52,504 nt of DNA from Elusimicrobia bacterium HGW-Elusimicrobia-3 (GCA_002840355.1 PHAL01000028.1:1-52504); one strand, 5' to 3'; shown: positions 1-8,138, counted from the first letter of the stretch. Translations and numbers: made by a program. The notes: generated by a model not told the origin, from the sequence alone.

Positions 1-85
1 TCAGAGTCGTCTTGCCGTGGTCCACGTGGCCTATCGTGCCTACGTTTACGTGAGGTTTGCTTCTGTCGAATTTAGCTTTTGCCAT
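1..85 (-). CDS. tuf: Elongation factor Tu, 5' end (partial)
   Basis: Translated from 85 leftwards, the sequence begins [20 protein letters not shown] and continues into VDHGKTTL, the EF-Tu N-terminus with the start of its G1 P-loop (GHVDHGKT). EF-Tu is the GTPase that delivers aminoacyl-tRNA to the ribosome. The start is fixed by AGGAGG (complement of 94-99) eight bases upstream of the ATG. It lies downstream of tRNA-Gly and tRNA-Thr on the same strand, the common bacterial tRNA-tuf arrangement, so co-transcription is likely. The gene runs off the left edge; only 28 codons are present. Confidence 0.95.
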   Translation of the reverse strand, partial: MAKAKFDRSKPHVNVGTIGHVDHGKTTL

Positions 86-205
86 AAATGTTTCCTCCTG
101 TTTCTCAAGGTGAAAAGAGTTGAAAAACCGTAAATCGTAAAGGGGGAAGAGTGATTTTTCTTTAACCCTTCGCACTTCTCCATTCACCCCTCACGTCTTT
201 TTAAA

Positions 206-278
206 AGCCCGGAAGCGGGATCGGACCGCTGACCTCTTCATTACCAATGAAGTGCTCTACCGACTGAGCTATCCGGGC
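206..278 (-). tRNA. tRNA-Thr (GGT)
   Basis: Complete 73-nt cloverleaf read on the minus strand. The acceptor stem is GCCCGGA / TCCGGGC with discriminator T. The anticodon stem CTTCA/TGAAG encloses loop TTGGTAA (anticodon GGT), and the T-arm contains a TCCGATC loop. No CCA is encoded. It sits between tRNA-Gly and tuf. Confidence 0.95.
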
Positions 279-327
279 GCAAGCTTTTTTTATGCGGCCG
301 GCGGGCGTCCTGCCGTCTCAAAGAGAA

Positions 328-400
328 AGCGGGAGACGGGATTCGAACCCGCGACATTCTGCTTGGAAGGCAGATGTTCTAGCCACTGAACTACTCCCGC
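328..400 (-). tRNA. tRNA-Gly (TCC)
   Basis: Complete 73-nt cloverleaf on the minus strand. The acceptor stem is GCGGGAG / CTCCCGC, anticodon stem TCTGC/GCAGA with loop CTTCCAA (anticodon TCC), and T-loop TTCGAAT. It is the first gene of the Gly-Thr-tuf transcript, 22 bases from the promoter -10 box. Confidence 0.95.
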
Positions 401-422
401 GGTCGACCCAACGGCGAGCGCT

Positions 423-451
423 ATTATAACAAAAAACCCCCGACATTACAA
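423..451 (-). promoter_or_regulatory. Sigma70-type promoter of tRNA-Gly/tRNA-Thr/tuf
   Basis: On the minus strand, -35 TTGTAA (446-451, 4/6) and a perfect -10 TATAAT (423-428) are separated by 17 bases. Transcription would start about 15 bases before tRNA-Gly. The rest of 401-674 shows no gene. Confidence 0.75.
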
Positions 452-674
452 ATCAATTCTTTAACGTCGCATATTTCGGGCCCGGCGCATTCCCACAGGC
501 GATAAGAGGTGTTTGAGTGCGGTATGATGAGTGGTCGGGTGTAAGTTATCACAATTGATGAAGTCGGCGTGATGTGTCTATATGCTATACTTGTTTTGAA
601 ACGCACTTCAATAAAAAACCGCAAAGTGTCCCGAATCGCTTGACGACGTATGACGTATACTGAAGAATAAATCT

Positions 675-1580
675 ATGAGCAAGGTAAAACGGGCGTACTT
701 ATTCGCTTGTATATTTTGCGTCGTTTCCTCTCTGTGGCGGGCGCCTGTCTTCGGATGGGGCTATGAAATACACGGATACATCAACGGCGAGGCGGCGATG
801 CTGTTGCCCGCGGAGATGAAAAGTTTTAAGTCATGCGCTGAATATCTGGTTTCGCAGAGCGCCGCCCCCGACGAGTGGAAGGGCTTTCTCGACGGCGAGC
901 AATACCGGCATTACGTGGACATAGATTTTTTCGGACCGCCCCCGTTCGGAAGTATCAGGAAATCCCTTAATGATGTTATCGAAAAATATGGCGAAGGCGA
1001 GGCGGTTTCAAACGGTGTTGTTCCATGGACGATAGCGGAGCATTGCGAGATGCTCACTTTATTTTTAAAGAGTTCTGAAACATTCAACTACGCGATGTTG
1101 TGCGCCGCGGTTATGGGACATTATGTCGCCGACGCCCACCAGCCGCTTCACACGACTGAAAATTACGATGGACAGTACACCGGCAATCAAGGGATACATT
1201 TCAGGTATGAATCGCGGACAGCCGACGTATTTTTTGACGGCGCCGTCCCGCGCGCCGATAACGTTAGATATGTGGCCGACCCCCTTAATTTCGCGTTCGA
1301 TTTCATAATCGACTCTCATGACAAGATATCCGTTATACTTGCCGCGGATACCGGGCACGGGAACAATCTTAGAGCGCTTTGGGCGGATACTGCGGACATG
1401 ACGCGCCGCCAGGTTGAAAAAGCGGCCGAGGATTTGGCTTCTCTGTGGTACAGCGCGTGGAAAAACGCGGGATCTCCGAAGATGGAAATAAAATTAAAAA
1501 CCCCTGTCGGGGTATATTCCGAAAAAGATTATCAAAAAATGCTCGCATTGAGAGATAAATTGAAAATTTCCGGAAAATGA
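675..1580 (+). CDS. Secreted S1/P1-type nuclease (zinc-dependent)
   Basis: 301-residue member of the S1/P1 nuclease / phospholipase C fold, which hydrolyses single-stranded nucleic acids or 3'-nucleotides using three zinc ions. An N-terminal signal peptide would leave W28 as the mature N-terminus if cleaved after VFG. That matches the family, where the N-terminal Trp ligates zinc. Other expected metal ligands are visible: H33, D66, H79, the MGHYVADAHQPLH block (H149, D153, H155, H159) and IHFRYE (H175, E179). It is probably periplasmic or secreted and a nutrient-scavenging enzyme. The ribosome-binding site is weak (GAAG at 662-665). It is monocistronic as far as can be seen, facing the convergent methylase gene. 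The substrate within the family cannot be decided from sequence. Confidence 0.85.
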   Translation: MSKVKRAYLFACIFCVVSSLWRAPVFGWGYEIHGYINGEAAMLLPAEMKSFKSCAEYLVSQSAAPDEWKGFLDGEQYRHYVDIDFFGPPPFGSIRKSLNDVIEKYGEGEAVSNGVVPWTIAEHCEMLTLFLKSSETFNYAMLCAAVMGHYVADAHQPLHTTENYDGQYTGNQGIHFRYESRTADVFFDGAVPRADNVRYVADPLNFAFDFIIDSHDKISVILAADTGHGNNLRALWADTADMTRRQVEKAAEDLASLWYSAWKNAGSPKMEIKLKTPVGVYSEKDYQKMLALRDKLKISGK

Positions 1581-1684
1581 AAGTGCGCCGATTCAATAAT
1601 TAAAGATCAGTTGTCCAACCGGCAGTTTCACAAAATCAACATTGCATAAACAATTGCAACCGCCGATTTTATGCCGCGGTATTC

Positions 1685-2827
1685 TTATCGTTTCTTAAGA
1701 ATCCAAAGAATCTCTTTTACCTTTATATTGCGGCCGTTCAGATTTCTTGATCCCCTGTAAGTATTATATTCGCGGCTCATTGTTTCACAGCTTCCGTATT
1801 TTTTTAAAATTCCCGACAGTTCATCGGTTTTTATCAGGCCCTCGTTATTGTAGGAAATCAAAATATATTTGGCTCGCGTGGATTCAATAAGACGTTCCAT
1901 GGCTTGCGCCGCCTGTCCGCGCTTGTTGTACGCGGAACGGTTCCAATCCAGCGCGATACCGCTTTCACCGTCCTGGATTTTTGCGGAAGCCGCGCGGGAC
2001 GCTATTATATTAAGCATAAAATAATTCGAGCCGTATGGATGCTGATTGTACGGCGGGTCGTAGTACGCTATATCCAGCTCCGGCGGAAGTTCTTTCGATG
2101 CCGATAGTTTGTTGATGTCGGTTTTTTTTACGACGACGGGACATTCGGCGCCGCAGAAGACCGGCATTTCAAGCGATATCCCGCCTTTGATTCTTGAAAG
2201 AGCGAAGCCGCCTCTTCCGCCGAAACAGCCCACTCCGGATTTTTTGTGGAATCCCTTGAATACCCCCGAAGTATTGGTGTGAATCGACGCTTCGACCAGA
2301 AGAGGCGCCAAAAAAAAATTCCTTTGCGCGCCCGGGATTTCGCTAAAAATAATCCGCTTGATGTTGTCTATGGCCCCGGCGTTTGCGCTTGTGTAAAATA
2401 CCCTTTCTCCCGATTTTATGTCGTTGTCGTTTTCGGGGGCGTAATTTTTGGCGATGAATCCGCGGCCGCCGTCGTCGGACTTTCTTGCGTTTAGAGAGTT
2501 AATAGTGTTTTGGATATAGTCGATGTCGACCTCGGAGCGGTTGGAAAGATAGCAGCCGTTGAGGACTTCACTGTAGCGCTCCATATCATTGACCCAAAGT
2601 TCCGATGCGTGATATTTCAGCAGCCGCGCGACCGCGCCCGAGCCGGCGAAACCGTCGAGCGCCGATAACTTTTTTTTACCGAGGCGTTTTTTTACCTCAG
2701 CCACGGCGCTGTTTATGAAAGGCAGCAGGGAGCGTTTGTTGCCTATGCAGGTTATAAGCCGCGACGTCAAAAACGGCGCGTCGAAATCGATTCCGCCGCC
2801 CGTATTTTTTTTTGGATGCTTTGCCAT
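1685..2827 (-). CDS. D12-class N6-adenine DNA methyltransferase
   Basis: 380 residues, Dam-like D12 class, transferring methyl from SAM to adenine N6 in duplex DNA. Motif X is CIGNKRSLLPF (about 27-37). Motif I (SAM-binding) is DGFAGSG (58-64) and the catalytic motif IV is DPPY (257-260). No restriction endonuclease is adjacent on either side, so it looks like an orphan methylase used for regulation or self-protection. It is longer than E. coli Dam (~278), mainly through the segment between motifs I and IV (roughly residues 110-250), which would carry the target-recognition domain. The recognition site cannot be predicted. It is divergent from the lpoB operon and shares its upstream region. 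Confidence 0.85.
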   Translation of the reverse strand: MAKHPKKNTGGGIDFDAPFLTSRLITCIGNKRSLLPFINSAVAEVKKRLGKKKLSALDGFAGSGAVARLLKYHASELWVNDMERYSEVLNGCYLSNRSEVDIDYIQNTINSLNARKSDDGGRGFIAKNYAPENDNDIKSGERVFYTSANAGAIDNIKRIIFSEIPGAQRNFFLAPLLVEASIHTNTSGVFKGFHKKSGVGCFGGRGGFALSRIKGGISLEMPVFCGAECPVVVKKTDINKLSASKELPPELDIAYYDPPYNQHPYGSNYFMLNIIASRAASAKIQDGESGIALDWNRSAYNKRGQAAQAMERLIESTRAKYILISYNNEGLIKTDELSGILKKYGSCETMSREYNTYRGSRNLNGRNIKVKEILWILKKR

Positions 2828-2886
2828 GCGGATATTTTATCAAAATGTGTCGTCGGCACGCCTCTTTTGTTTTGCGTCAAAATATG

Positions 2887-2892
2887 TATAAT
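2887..2892 (+). promoter_or_regulatory. Possible -10 box for the lpoB operon
   Basis: A perfect TATAAT lies 68 bases before the lpoB start. No good -35 box is present at 16-18 bases (TTTTGT-like only), so this is tentative. Confidence 0.35.
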
Positions 2893-2959
2893 ATTATGCA
2901 ATGTTCAACTAAGAAAAAGCGGACGCCGATGGGAGGCGCTCCGCGTCTATGGAGGCCGT

Positions 2960-3565
2960 ATGAGGATTCTTGTTTTTTGCTTTGCCGCCGCGATGACTGC
3001 GGTATTTCTGTCGGGCTGCCGCACGGTGCCCAAGGTTCAGCGCGTGGGCGTGGAAGAACAGATTGATTTGAGCGGAAACTGGAACGACACGGATTCGCGC
3101 ATGGTGTCCGAAGAGATGATAAAAGACGCCCTCTCGCGCGCTTGGATAAGCAATTTCTCGTCGGCAAAAGGCGCCCAGCCGCGCGTTATCGTCGGCAGCG
3201 TGCTCAATAAAAGCCACGAGCATATCAACACCGAGACATTCGTAAAGGATCTCGAAAGAGAGTTGATAAATTCGGGCAGAGTATCTTTCGTGGCGTCGAG
3301 CGAGCAGCGCGGCGAGATAAGACAAGAGCGTATGGAGCAGGCGGAACACGCCTCAATCGAAACCGCCAAAAGTATGGGCCAGGAGCACGGCGCCGACTTT
3401 ATGGTAAAAGGCCAGATTAACACTATCCTCGACGAGGCCGGAAAGACCCAGCTTAAATATTATCAGGTTGAACTCGAGATGATAAATATACTGACTAACG
3501 AGAAAGTTTGGATAGGCCAGAAAAAAATCAAAAAGGTCGTGGAGCGTCCTAATTACAGGCCGTAA
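2960..3565 (+). CDS. LpoB-like penicillin-binding protein activator lipoprotein
   Basis: 201 residues with an N-terminal lipoprotein signal ending in lipobox LSGC (Cys at residue 20), so it is anchored in the outer membrane. The body matches the LpoB / PBP-activator family: a conserved strand PRVIVGSVLNKSHEHINT, the EELxNSGRVxFV-type segment (ERELINSGRVSFV), and the YxxELEMxNxxTxEKVW-type end. In E. coli LpoB spans the periplasm to stimulate PBP1b. The start at 2960 is chosen because the signal peptide begins there and GGAGG (2951-2955) precedes it; an in-frame upstream extension to 2816 lacks a signal sequence. It is the first gene of a three-gene operon with two other envelope proteins. Confidence 0.8.
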   Translation: MRILVFCFAAAMTAVFLSGCRTVPKVQRVGVEEQIDLSGNWNDTDSRMVSEEMIKDALSRAWISNFSSAKGAQPRVIVGSVLNKSHEHINTETFVKDLERELINSGRVSFVASSEQRGEIRQERMEQAEHASIETAKSMGQEHGADFMVKGQINTILDEAGKTQLKYYQVELEMINILTNEKVWIGQKKIKKVVERPNYRP

Positions 3566-3584
3566 TCCGCCGAGATATAATAAA

Positions 3585-5027
3585 ATGAAACGGTTGTTGC
3601 TGCCCGCCGCGCTTTTTCTTGTCGCCGGCTGCGCATCCACCGGCGGATATTACGAGAGGATTAACGGCCTTGTGCGGGATTCCAGGTACGCCGAGGCGGG
3701 CGCTTTCGCCGGAGAGTCGCGCAAGAAAATTTACGGAGCCAAGAACGATCTGCTCTATTTTTTAGACAGAGGATTTTTGCTGCATCTGGCGGGAGATTAC
3801 CGCGCGTCGAACGAGGCCTTTGAGACGGCGCAGCAGCTTTCGCGCGAACTATTCACCAAAAGCATATCCGCGGAAGCGGCCACGTTTCTGGTCAGCGATA
3901 ACGTAAGACCTTATTACGGCGAGGACTTTGAGCGGGTTCTCATTCACGTTTTTTCGGCGCTGAATTATGTGCTCCTCGACGATTACGAAGCCGCCCTGGT
4001 CGAAACGCGCCGCGCCGATCACGTGCTAAGAACTCTGGAAACGCACTACGACGGAAAAATGTCCTACCGCGAAGACGCGTTCGCGCGGTATCTGTCGGGG
4101 TTGATACAGGAGGAAGCGGGGGAAATCAACTCCGCTCATGTTTCTTACCTGAGAGCGCTCGACGCCTACGACGCTTACCTGAAAAACTACGGCACACCTC
4201 CGCCCGCGCGTCTTGCCGCCGATGCCGTCCGCACCGCGGAGCGGCTGGGAATGAAAGATCGCGCGCGGGAGATAATAAGCAAGCGCGGGGTTCAGTCAAA
4301 AGATGTCGCCGCCGCGGATTCGGGCGAGATAGTCATTGTGCTTTACGCGGGGTTGTCGCCCGTAAAGATTGATTCGTTCTTTGAGATAAGTTTCGGGCGG
4401 GCTTGGATTCACGTGGGTTCCGTGGAAGCCCGCGGCGACGACGTCTCGCAAGTGGAGCAGGCCGGACGTATTGCCCGCTCTATTGCCGCGGAGGACCAAG
4501 TCGTTATGGCCTTTCCCAAATATGCGCCGTCGCCCTATCGCGCGGCGCGGTTCGATGTCGCGCTCAGGGCTTCCGCCGAACAGCCGCCCGACGGTAACGC
4601 GCCCCCCGCGAGCGCGACGGCCCGCGCCGAGATGGCCGAGGACATAGGCGCCATAGCGGTCAAAGTTCTCGACGAAAGAATCGGCCGCATCCGCGCAAAG
4701 ACCATCGCGCGTTCAGCCGTAAAATACGCGCTTTCAAAAAAAATCGGCGCGGAAGTCGCCAAATCAAGCAATGACAGAGCGCTCGGCTGGCTGGCCCAAA
4801 AAATCGTCGCCGGCGCGGCGGCGGCCACGGAATTGGCCGACAAAAGGTCGTGGCGAACGCTTCCGGATAAAATATTTCTGGCAAGGTTGCCGGCGGCGAC
4901 GGGGACTTACGATATCGTGGTAGATTTTTACGACAACGCCGGATATAAAGTGACGTCGGAAACAATCAAAAGCGTGTCCGTGCGTAAAGGCCGCAGAACT
5001 TTTGCGGCGTTGCGTTCGGCGATGTGA
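3585..5027 (+). CDS. COG3014-like lipoprotein with helical repeats
   Basis: 480 residues beginning MKRLLLPAALFLVAGCAS, a lipoprotein signal with lipobox VAGC (Cys16). Residues ~20-230 look like TPR-type helical repeats (ALNYVLLDDYEAALVETRRA, YLSGLIQEEAGEINSAHVSY). The C-terminal half has beta-rich segments ending GTYDIVVDFYDNAGYKV. This resembles the uncharacterised COG3014 family that recurs beside LpoB and LPP20-like genes. It starts 19 bases after lpoB and ends 16 bases before the next gene, so it is almost certainly co-transcribed. No enzymatic motif is visible. An envelope or peptidoglycan-synthesis assembly role is inferred from neighbours only. Confidence 0.65.
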   Translation: MKRLLLPAALFLVAGCASTGGYYERINGLVRDSRYAEAGAFAGESRKKIYGAKNDLLYFLDRGFLLHLAGDYRASNEAFETAQQLSRELFTKSISAEAATFLVSDNVRPYYGEDFERVLIHVFSALNYVLLDDYEAALVETRRADHVLRTLETHYDGKMSYREDAFARYLSGLIQEEAGEINSAHVSYLRALDAYDAYLKNYGTPPPARLAADAVRTAERLGMKDRAREIISKRGVQSKDVAAADSGEIVIVLYAGLSPVKIDSFFEISFGRAWIHVGSVEARGDDVSQVEQAGRIARSIAAEDQVVMAFPKYAPSPYRAARFDVALRASAEQPPDGNAPPASATARAEMAEDIGAIAVKVLDERIGRIRAKTIARSAVKYALSKKIGAEVAKSSNDRALGWLAQKIVAGAAAATELADKRSWRTLPDKIFLARLPAATGTYDIVVDFYDNAGYKVTSETIKSVSVRKGRRTFAALRSAM

Positions 5028-5043
5028 TTTTAAGGAGACGAAA

Positions 5044-6075
5044 ATGACAAAAAAAATTATTTCCGCGGCTGTTCTGGCCTTATTCTTCGCCTCGACAGGT
5101 TTCGCCGCGCCCGAATGGCTTTCCGGGCAGAGCAAAAAATATCCGGCCGCCGGCTTCATAACGGGCGTGGGCGCCGGTTCCACGATGGATTCCTCGCGCG
5201 ACGTCGCCCGGGCGGAAATCGCCAAAGCATTCAGTATGCGCATCGAGCAGGCGACTGTCGAGACGTCTTCCGAACGTTCTTCGGAAGCCACCGGCGGCCG
5301 CGCGGAAATATCCGTTGACGTGGTTCAGAAGACCGAAAGCAAAGTCGTCGATACCGTCGAGGGCGTGGAAATCGCCCAGATGTGGTACGACAAAAAAGAC
5401 AAGGTCTACTGGGCGCTGGCGGTGCTCGATAAGGCCAAATACCGCCGCGAACTTTCGCTGAAAATACTTTCCGCAGAAGAAAAAGTAATGAAGTCGCTGG
5501 AATCCGCGCGACAGACAATGTCCTTCGCGGAAAAACTCAAAAATCTATCCGAAGCGCGCTCCGCCGCCTCTGTCCGCGACGGCCTTTATCTGCGCCGCCG
5601 AGTCGTGGACGACATGCCGTCGCCGCCCCTGCCCGACGACTTGTCATTTTCCTCGATAGAGTCCGAAATCGCCGACGCCAAGAGCCGCACGACTTTCAGG
5701 GTAAACGCCGCCGACGGCTTGTCCGGGGAGTTTGCCGTCGAGCTTACAAGACGCCTGACAAAACTGGGATTTGCCGTGGTCGCCTTCGCCGACGGAGCTT
5801 CGACGGACTCCGCATCCGTGTCGATGGATGTCGACGCGCGGTTCGACGTCTCGGAGTTTTCGCGCGCGACTCAGGTCGCGTGGAAATATTACCGATGGGA
5901 AGGCCGCGTCGAGGTCAGAGATTCCGGCAAGGTTATAATAGCCGCCGCCGCATCCGGCAGCGAGTCCAATCCCGACGATAAAACAGCGTTTCAAAAAGCA
6001 CGCATCGCGGGGCTTAAAATTCTGGGCGATTTGTTCGAGCGTAAGATTAAAAACGATTTTCTCGGCGGAGAGTAA
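5044..6075 (+). CDS. LPP20-family secreted protein
   Basis: 343 residues with a signal peptide (MTKKIISAAVLALFFASTGF, then AAPEWL) cut by signal peptidase I; unlike classical LPP20 proteins there is no lipobox Cys. The N-terminal part (about 20-140) has the LPP20 pattern: PEWLSGQSKKYPAAGFITGV, GAGSTMDSSRDVARAEIAKA, then KVYWALAVLDKA. AAGGAG sits 8-13 bases upstream and fixes the start at 5044; longer in-frame starts lie inside the previous gene. The C-terminal half is unassigned. It is the last gene of the lpoB operon, with a likely envelope function. Confidence 0.7.
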   Translation: MTKKIISAAVLALFFASTGFAAPEWLSGQSKKYPAAGFITGVGAGSTMDSSRDVARAEIAKAFSMRIEQATVETSSERSSEATGGRAEISVDVVQKTESKVVDTVEGVEIAQMWYDKKDKVYWALAVLDKAKYRRELSLKILSAEEKVMKSLESARQTMSFAEKLKNLSEARSAASVRDGLYLRRRVVDDMPSPPLPDDLSFSSIESEIADAKSRTTFRVNAADGLSGEFAVELTRRLTKLGFAVVAFADGASTDSASVSMDVDARFDVSEFSRATQVAWKYYRWEGRVEVRDSGKVIIAAAASGSESNPDDKTAFQKARIAGLKILGDLFERKIKNDFLGGE

Positions 6076-6076
6076 A

Positions 6077-6114
6077 AACAAAAAACCCGCTCTCTTTTAA
6101 TGTAAAGACGCGGG
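6077..6114 (-). terminator. Intrinsic terminator of tRNA-Tyr
   Basis: On the minus strand a stem CCCGC...GCGGG with an inner TCTTT/AAAGA helix is followed by TTTTTTG. It lies 56 bases downstream of the tRNA-Tyr 3' end. Confidence 0.75.
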
Positions 6115-6163
6115 CTTGCGGACCAAAACAGGTTTAACTCACCACTATTCGCTGACTACTGTA

Positions 6164-7351
6164 TCAAAATGGGCAGGGAAGGATTCGAACCTTCGCAGTC
6201 CTAAGGACGCCAGATTTACAGTCTGGTGCGATTAACCACTCCGCCACCTGCCCATTGTCATCTATTGTATCATTTTTCAGTGATTTTTGTATACCATCCG
6301 AAACGCCTTTTTCTTCCCGACCACCCTCAAGTGTCCAAAAAGTGTCCATATTTTTCCGCAAGCTCGCGCCCAGCGTCTCGACCGCCGCGCTCTTATGACC
6401 GGGCGAAAGATGGCTGTAACGCAAAGTCATCTTCAGTGTTTTGTGTCCCAAAAGTTCTTTGACTGTCATAATATCCACGCCTGCCATAACCAGATGCGAA
6501 GCGAAAGTGTGCCTCAAATCGTGAAAGTGAAAATCTTCGATGCCCGCCTGTTTGACCGCTTTTTCAAAAGAATATCTCACCACGAAGCGGCCCAGTTTCT
6601 GCCCTTCGTTATCCAAAAAAATGTGCGGGCTTTTCGGATTTTTTTCGAGCGATTGAAAAGTTTCCGACAGAACCGAGTTTATCGGGCACTCTCTCGATTC
6701 GCCGCTTTTGCTTTTTCTAATATATATTATTTTTCTTTTTAAGTCAACATCTTCCGTCTTAAGATTGAGTATTTCGCCCTGCCGCATTCCGGTATTCAGA
6801 GCCGTCAATATGACGGGTTTGAGGAAATCCGAGCAGTTATCGAGTAGCTTATTCATCTCGTCAAATTCCAGATACCTGATACGCGAATTGTTCTCTTTGA
6901 ACAACTTCACTTTCTTGACGGGATTGCCGTCGCAAAGCCCCCACTCGATACCCTTGTTGAACATATGTTTTAAGACGGAAAGATACCGGTTTATCGTCGC
7001 TTCGGAGAGGGCGTCTTTGCGCGCGGCTTTGAACTGCTCGACCATAAGCGGCGTTATCCCTGAGATGTTTCTGTCGCCGAAGAACTCGATGAATTTTTTC
7101 ATGTAATGAATGTCGTTTGAAAACGACTTTTTGTTCGTCCGCGCGTATGACAGATAAAGTTCGGTCAACTTTTGAAACGGTATATTTTTCTCTTTTTTGA
7201 TGTCCAGATACCTGTTCTCGGCGATTTCGGTTTTTCTTTTGGCGAGAACCTGCTCGGCGAGTTTTTTGCTCGCGCCGATTTTCTCTCTCTTCCGACGGCC
7301 GCCGGCGTAATAATCGATGAACCAGTTATCGCCTTTTCTCGTGAGTCCCAT
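6164..7351 (-). CDS. int: Tyrosine-recombinase integrase of the element
   Basis: 395-residue tyrosine recombinase. The N-terminal arm-binding segment starts MGLTRKGDNWFIDYY, followed by a core-binding SAM-like domain and the catalytic domain. Catalytic residues are visible: Arg in TGMRQGEIL, Lys in RKSKSG, H-x-x-R in HDLRHTF, His in LLGHKTL and nucleophile Tyr in LRYSHLS. The start 7351 follows a GGGGAG ribosome-binding site; a longer ATG reading to 7432 would overlap the xis gene. The last ~29 codons are encoded by the tRNA-Tyr gene on the same strand, and the stop lies just past the tRNA 3' end. The integrase therefore has a C-terminal tail created by integration. It is the last gene of the operon DUF-xis-int. 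Confidence 0.93.
   Translation of the reverse strand: MGLTRKGDNWFIDYYAGGRRKREKIGASKKLAEQVLAKRKTEIAENRYLDIKKEKNIPFQKLTELYLSYARTNKKSFSNDIHYMKKFIEFFGDRNISGITPLMVEQFKAARKDALSEATINRYLSVLKHMFNKGIEWGLCDGNPVKKVKLFKENNSRIRYLEFDEMNKLLDNCSDFLKPVILTALNTGMRQGEILNLKTEDVDLKRKIIYIRKSKSGESRECPINSVLSETFQSLEKNPKSPHIFLDNEGQKLGRFVVRYSFEKAVKQAGIEDFHFHDLRHTFASHLVMAGVDIMTVKELLGHKTLKMTLRYSHLSPGHKSAAVETLGASLRKNMDTFWTLEGGREEKGVSDGIQKSLKNDTIDDNGQVAEWLIAPDCKSGVLRTAKVRILPCPF
6170..6253 (-). tRNA. tRNA-Tyr (GTA), rebuilt by integration
   Basis: Complete 84-nt class II tRNA. Acceptor stem GGGCAGG / CCTGCCC with discriminator A, anticodon stem CCAGA/TCTGG with loop CTGTAAA (GTA), long variable arm GTCC-TTA-GGAC and T-arm GAAGG-TTCGAAT-CCTTC. 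Its 3' part (6170-6214) is host sequence. Its 5' half (6215-6253) is the element's copy of the attachment site, differing from the displaced host copy by one D-loop base (position 6238 versus 35196). It is overlapped by the integrase C-terminus. Confidence 0.95.
6215..6253. repeat. Left attachment-site repeat (tRNA-Tyr 5' half)
   Basis: 39-bp direct repeat of 35173-35211 with one mismatch. It begins in the anticodon loop and runs to the tRNA 5' end, a standard crossover region for tyrosine integrases. It marks the left boundary of the ~29 kb element. Confidence 0.92.
6264..6293 (-). promoter_or_regulatory. Candidate replacement promoter for tRNA-Tyr
   Basis: On the minus strand, -35 TATACA (6288-6293, 4/6), an 18-base spacer and -10 TACAAT (6264-6269, 5/6) lie inside the 3' end of int. 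Transcription would begin about 3-4 bases before the tRNA. It is element-derived DNA and substitutes for the host promoter displaced to 35233-35262. Confidence 0.5.
6329..6349 (+). promoter_or_regulatory. Left arm-type integrase site (tandem AAGTGTCCA)
   Basis: Two copies of AAGTGTCCA spaced 11 bp, 76 bp inside the left attachment repeat and within the int gene. An identical 21-bp block occurs at 35041-35061, 112 bp inside the right repeat. In the circular form the two blocks would flank the crossover core, as arm sites do. Confidence 0.6.
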
Positions 7352-7376
7352 TGGTTTCTCTCCCCGCATAAGTATT

Positions 7377-7586
7377 TTACAAAATATCGTTTTTCGCGGC
7401 AATTTTCTTTTCTTCGGTTTTATTCGCCTCAATCCACCGCTCCAAATCTTTTATGTCGAACATCGTCCGCCGGCCGCACTTCACGAAAGTCAGTCGTCGC
7501 TGGCACACCCAGGAATAAAGCGTGTTCTTTTTCAATCCGGTGTACTCGGCGGCTTCGTCTATATTAAGCAGTCGTTTGATGCTCAT
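7377..7586 (-). CDS. xis: Excisionase-like HTH protein
   Basis: 69 residues with a winged-helix/MerR-type 'excisionase' domain (HTH_17 type). Visible pieces are LLNIDEAAEYTGLKKNTLYS (helix-turn-helix) and WVCQRRLTFVKCGRRTMFDI (wing and recognition region). Such proteins bend attachment DNA and bias tyrosine integrases toward excision. It overlaps the upstream DUF gene by 4 bases and ends 25 bases before int. A paralogue occurs at 27305-27484 in the same gene order. Confidence 0.8.
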   Translation of the reverse strand: MSIKRLLNIDEAAEYTGLKKNTLYSWVCQRRLTFVKCGRRTMFDIKDLERWIEANKTEEKKIAAKNDIL

Positions 7587-7921
7587 CGAGCGCTCCCCGC
7601 GCCGCAGATTTCTTTTTCAATGTCTCGCGGCTTGTATATTTTTTTGACTCTGACGTCGAGAATCTTGCCGTGAATGATATCGACGGTAATGTCGCCGAAG
7701 AAGTCCGTCCCGATGCGCCGCTCTATGAAAGCGGCACACTTTGCCGGAAGCACGTCGGGCTTGCCGACCGGCGCCCCCGCCCGCGGAAACGTTTGCTCCA
7801 TCGTCTCCACGTGGACGATGTTTCCGTCGGCGAGTTTCGCCAGGATCCGGCCCGTTGTTTCGCCGCTACAGAACCGGTGTAACGCATTTTTAAGTTTGAG
7901 TTCGTTTATTTTGGCGGACAT
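7583..7921 (-). CDS. Small conserved protein of the integration operon
   Basis: 112 residues; no named function recognised. The C-terminal ~45 residues (GDITVDIIHGKILDVRVKK) loosely resemble the DUF2292/YezD beta-hairpin fold. A paralogue at 26980-27330 shares the pattern L..FC.G..TG.I..KL..G..V..ET, then A.F.ER, GD...D...G....VKK.Y. Both precede a xis gene and both lie downstream of a leader RNA of the same family. The conserved linkage suggests a role in controlling integration/excision, perhaps as a nucleic-acid-binding regulator; that is inference. It is the first gene of the DUF-xis-int operon. Confidence 0.65.
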   Translation of the reverse strand: MSAKINELKLKNALHRFCSGETTGRILAKLADGNIVHVETMEQTFPRAGAPVGKPDVLPAKCAAFIERRIGTDFFGDITVDIIHGKILDVRVKKIYKPRDIEKEICGAGSAR

Positions 7922-7964
7922 ATTTACACCCTTACGCCGATTTTATCGCGCGCCCGCTGAAACT

Positions 7965-8065
7965 AAAAAAGGCACTTACCGCGCAAGTCCCCGACTTGCT
8001 CGATAAGTGCCTTGGGTTTGTCTCCCACAAGCACCTGTGACGATATTGTGACACTGCCTACTACT
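7965..8065 (-). ncRNA. Leader/attenuator RNA, copy A
   Basis: ~100-nt minus-strand transcript predicted from its own promoter (8072-8100). Hairpin P1 (8007-8034) pairs GTGCTTGTGGG with CCCAAGGCAC. Terminator hairpin P2 (7971-8013) pairs AAGGCACTTA with TAAGTGCCTT around an inner GCAAGTC/GACTTGC stem and ends in TTTTTT. P1 and P2 share 8007-8013, so they are mutually exclusive. It lies 44 bases before the DUF-xis-int operon. It could act as an attenuating leader or as a free small RNA. Confidence 0.7.
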
Positions 8066-8071
8066 GTCATG

Positions 8072-8100
8072 ATTTTACTCAAATTACGGCCTCTTGTCAA
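8072..8100 (-). promoter_or_regulatory. Promoter of leader RNA A
   Basis: Perfect -35 TTGACA (8095-8100), 17-base spacer, -10 TAAAAT (8072-8077, 5/6) on the minus strand. Confidence 0.8.
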
Positions 8101-8138
8101 GTCAAAGTGTTTGAACTTGTCGCGGACCCGCGTAAATT

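Noticed and set aside
640-660. Promoter TTGACG...TATACT before the S1/P1 nuclease gene
   Set aside because: The boxes are only about 10 bases apart, too close for sigma70; another pair upstream is 25 bases apart.
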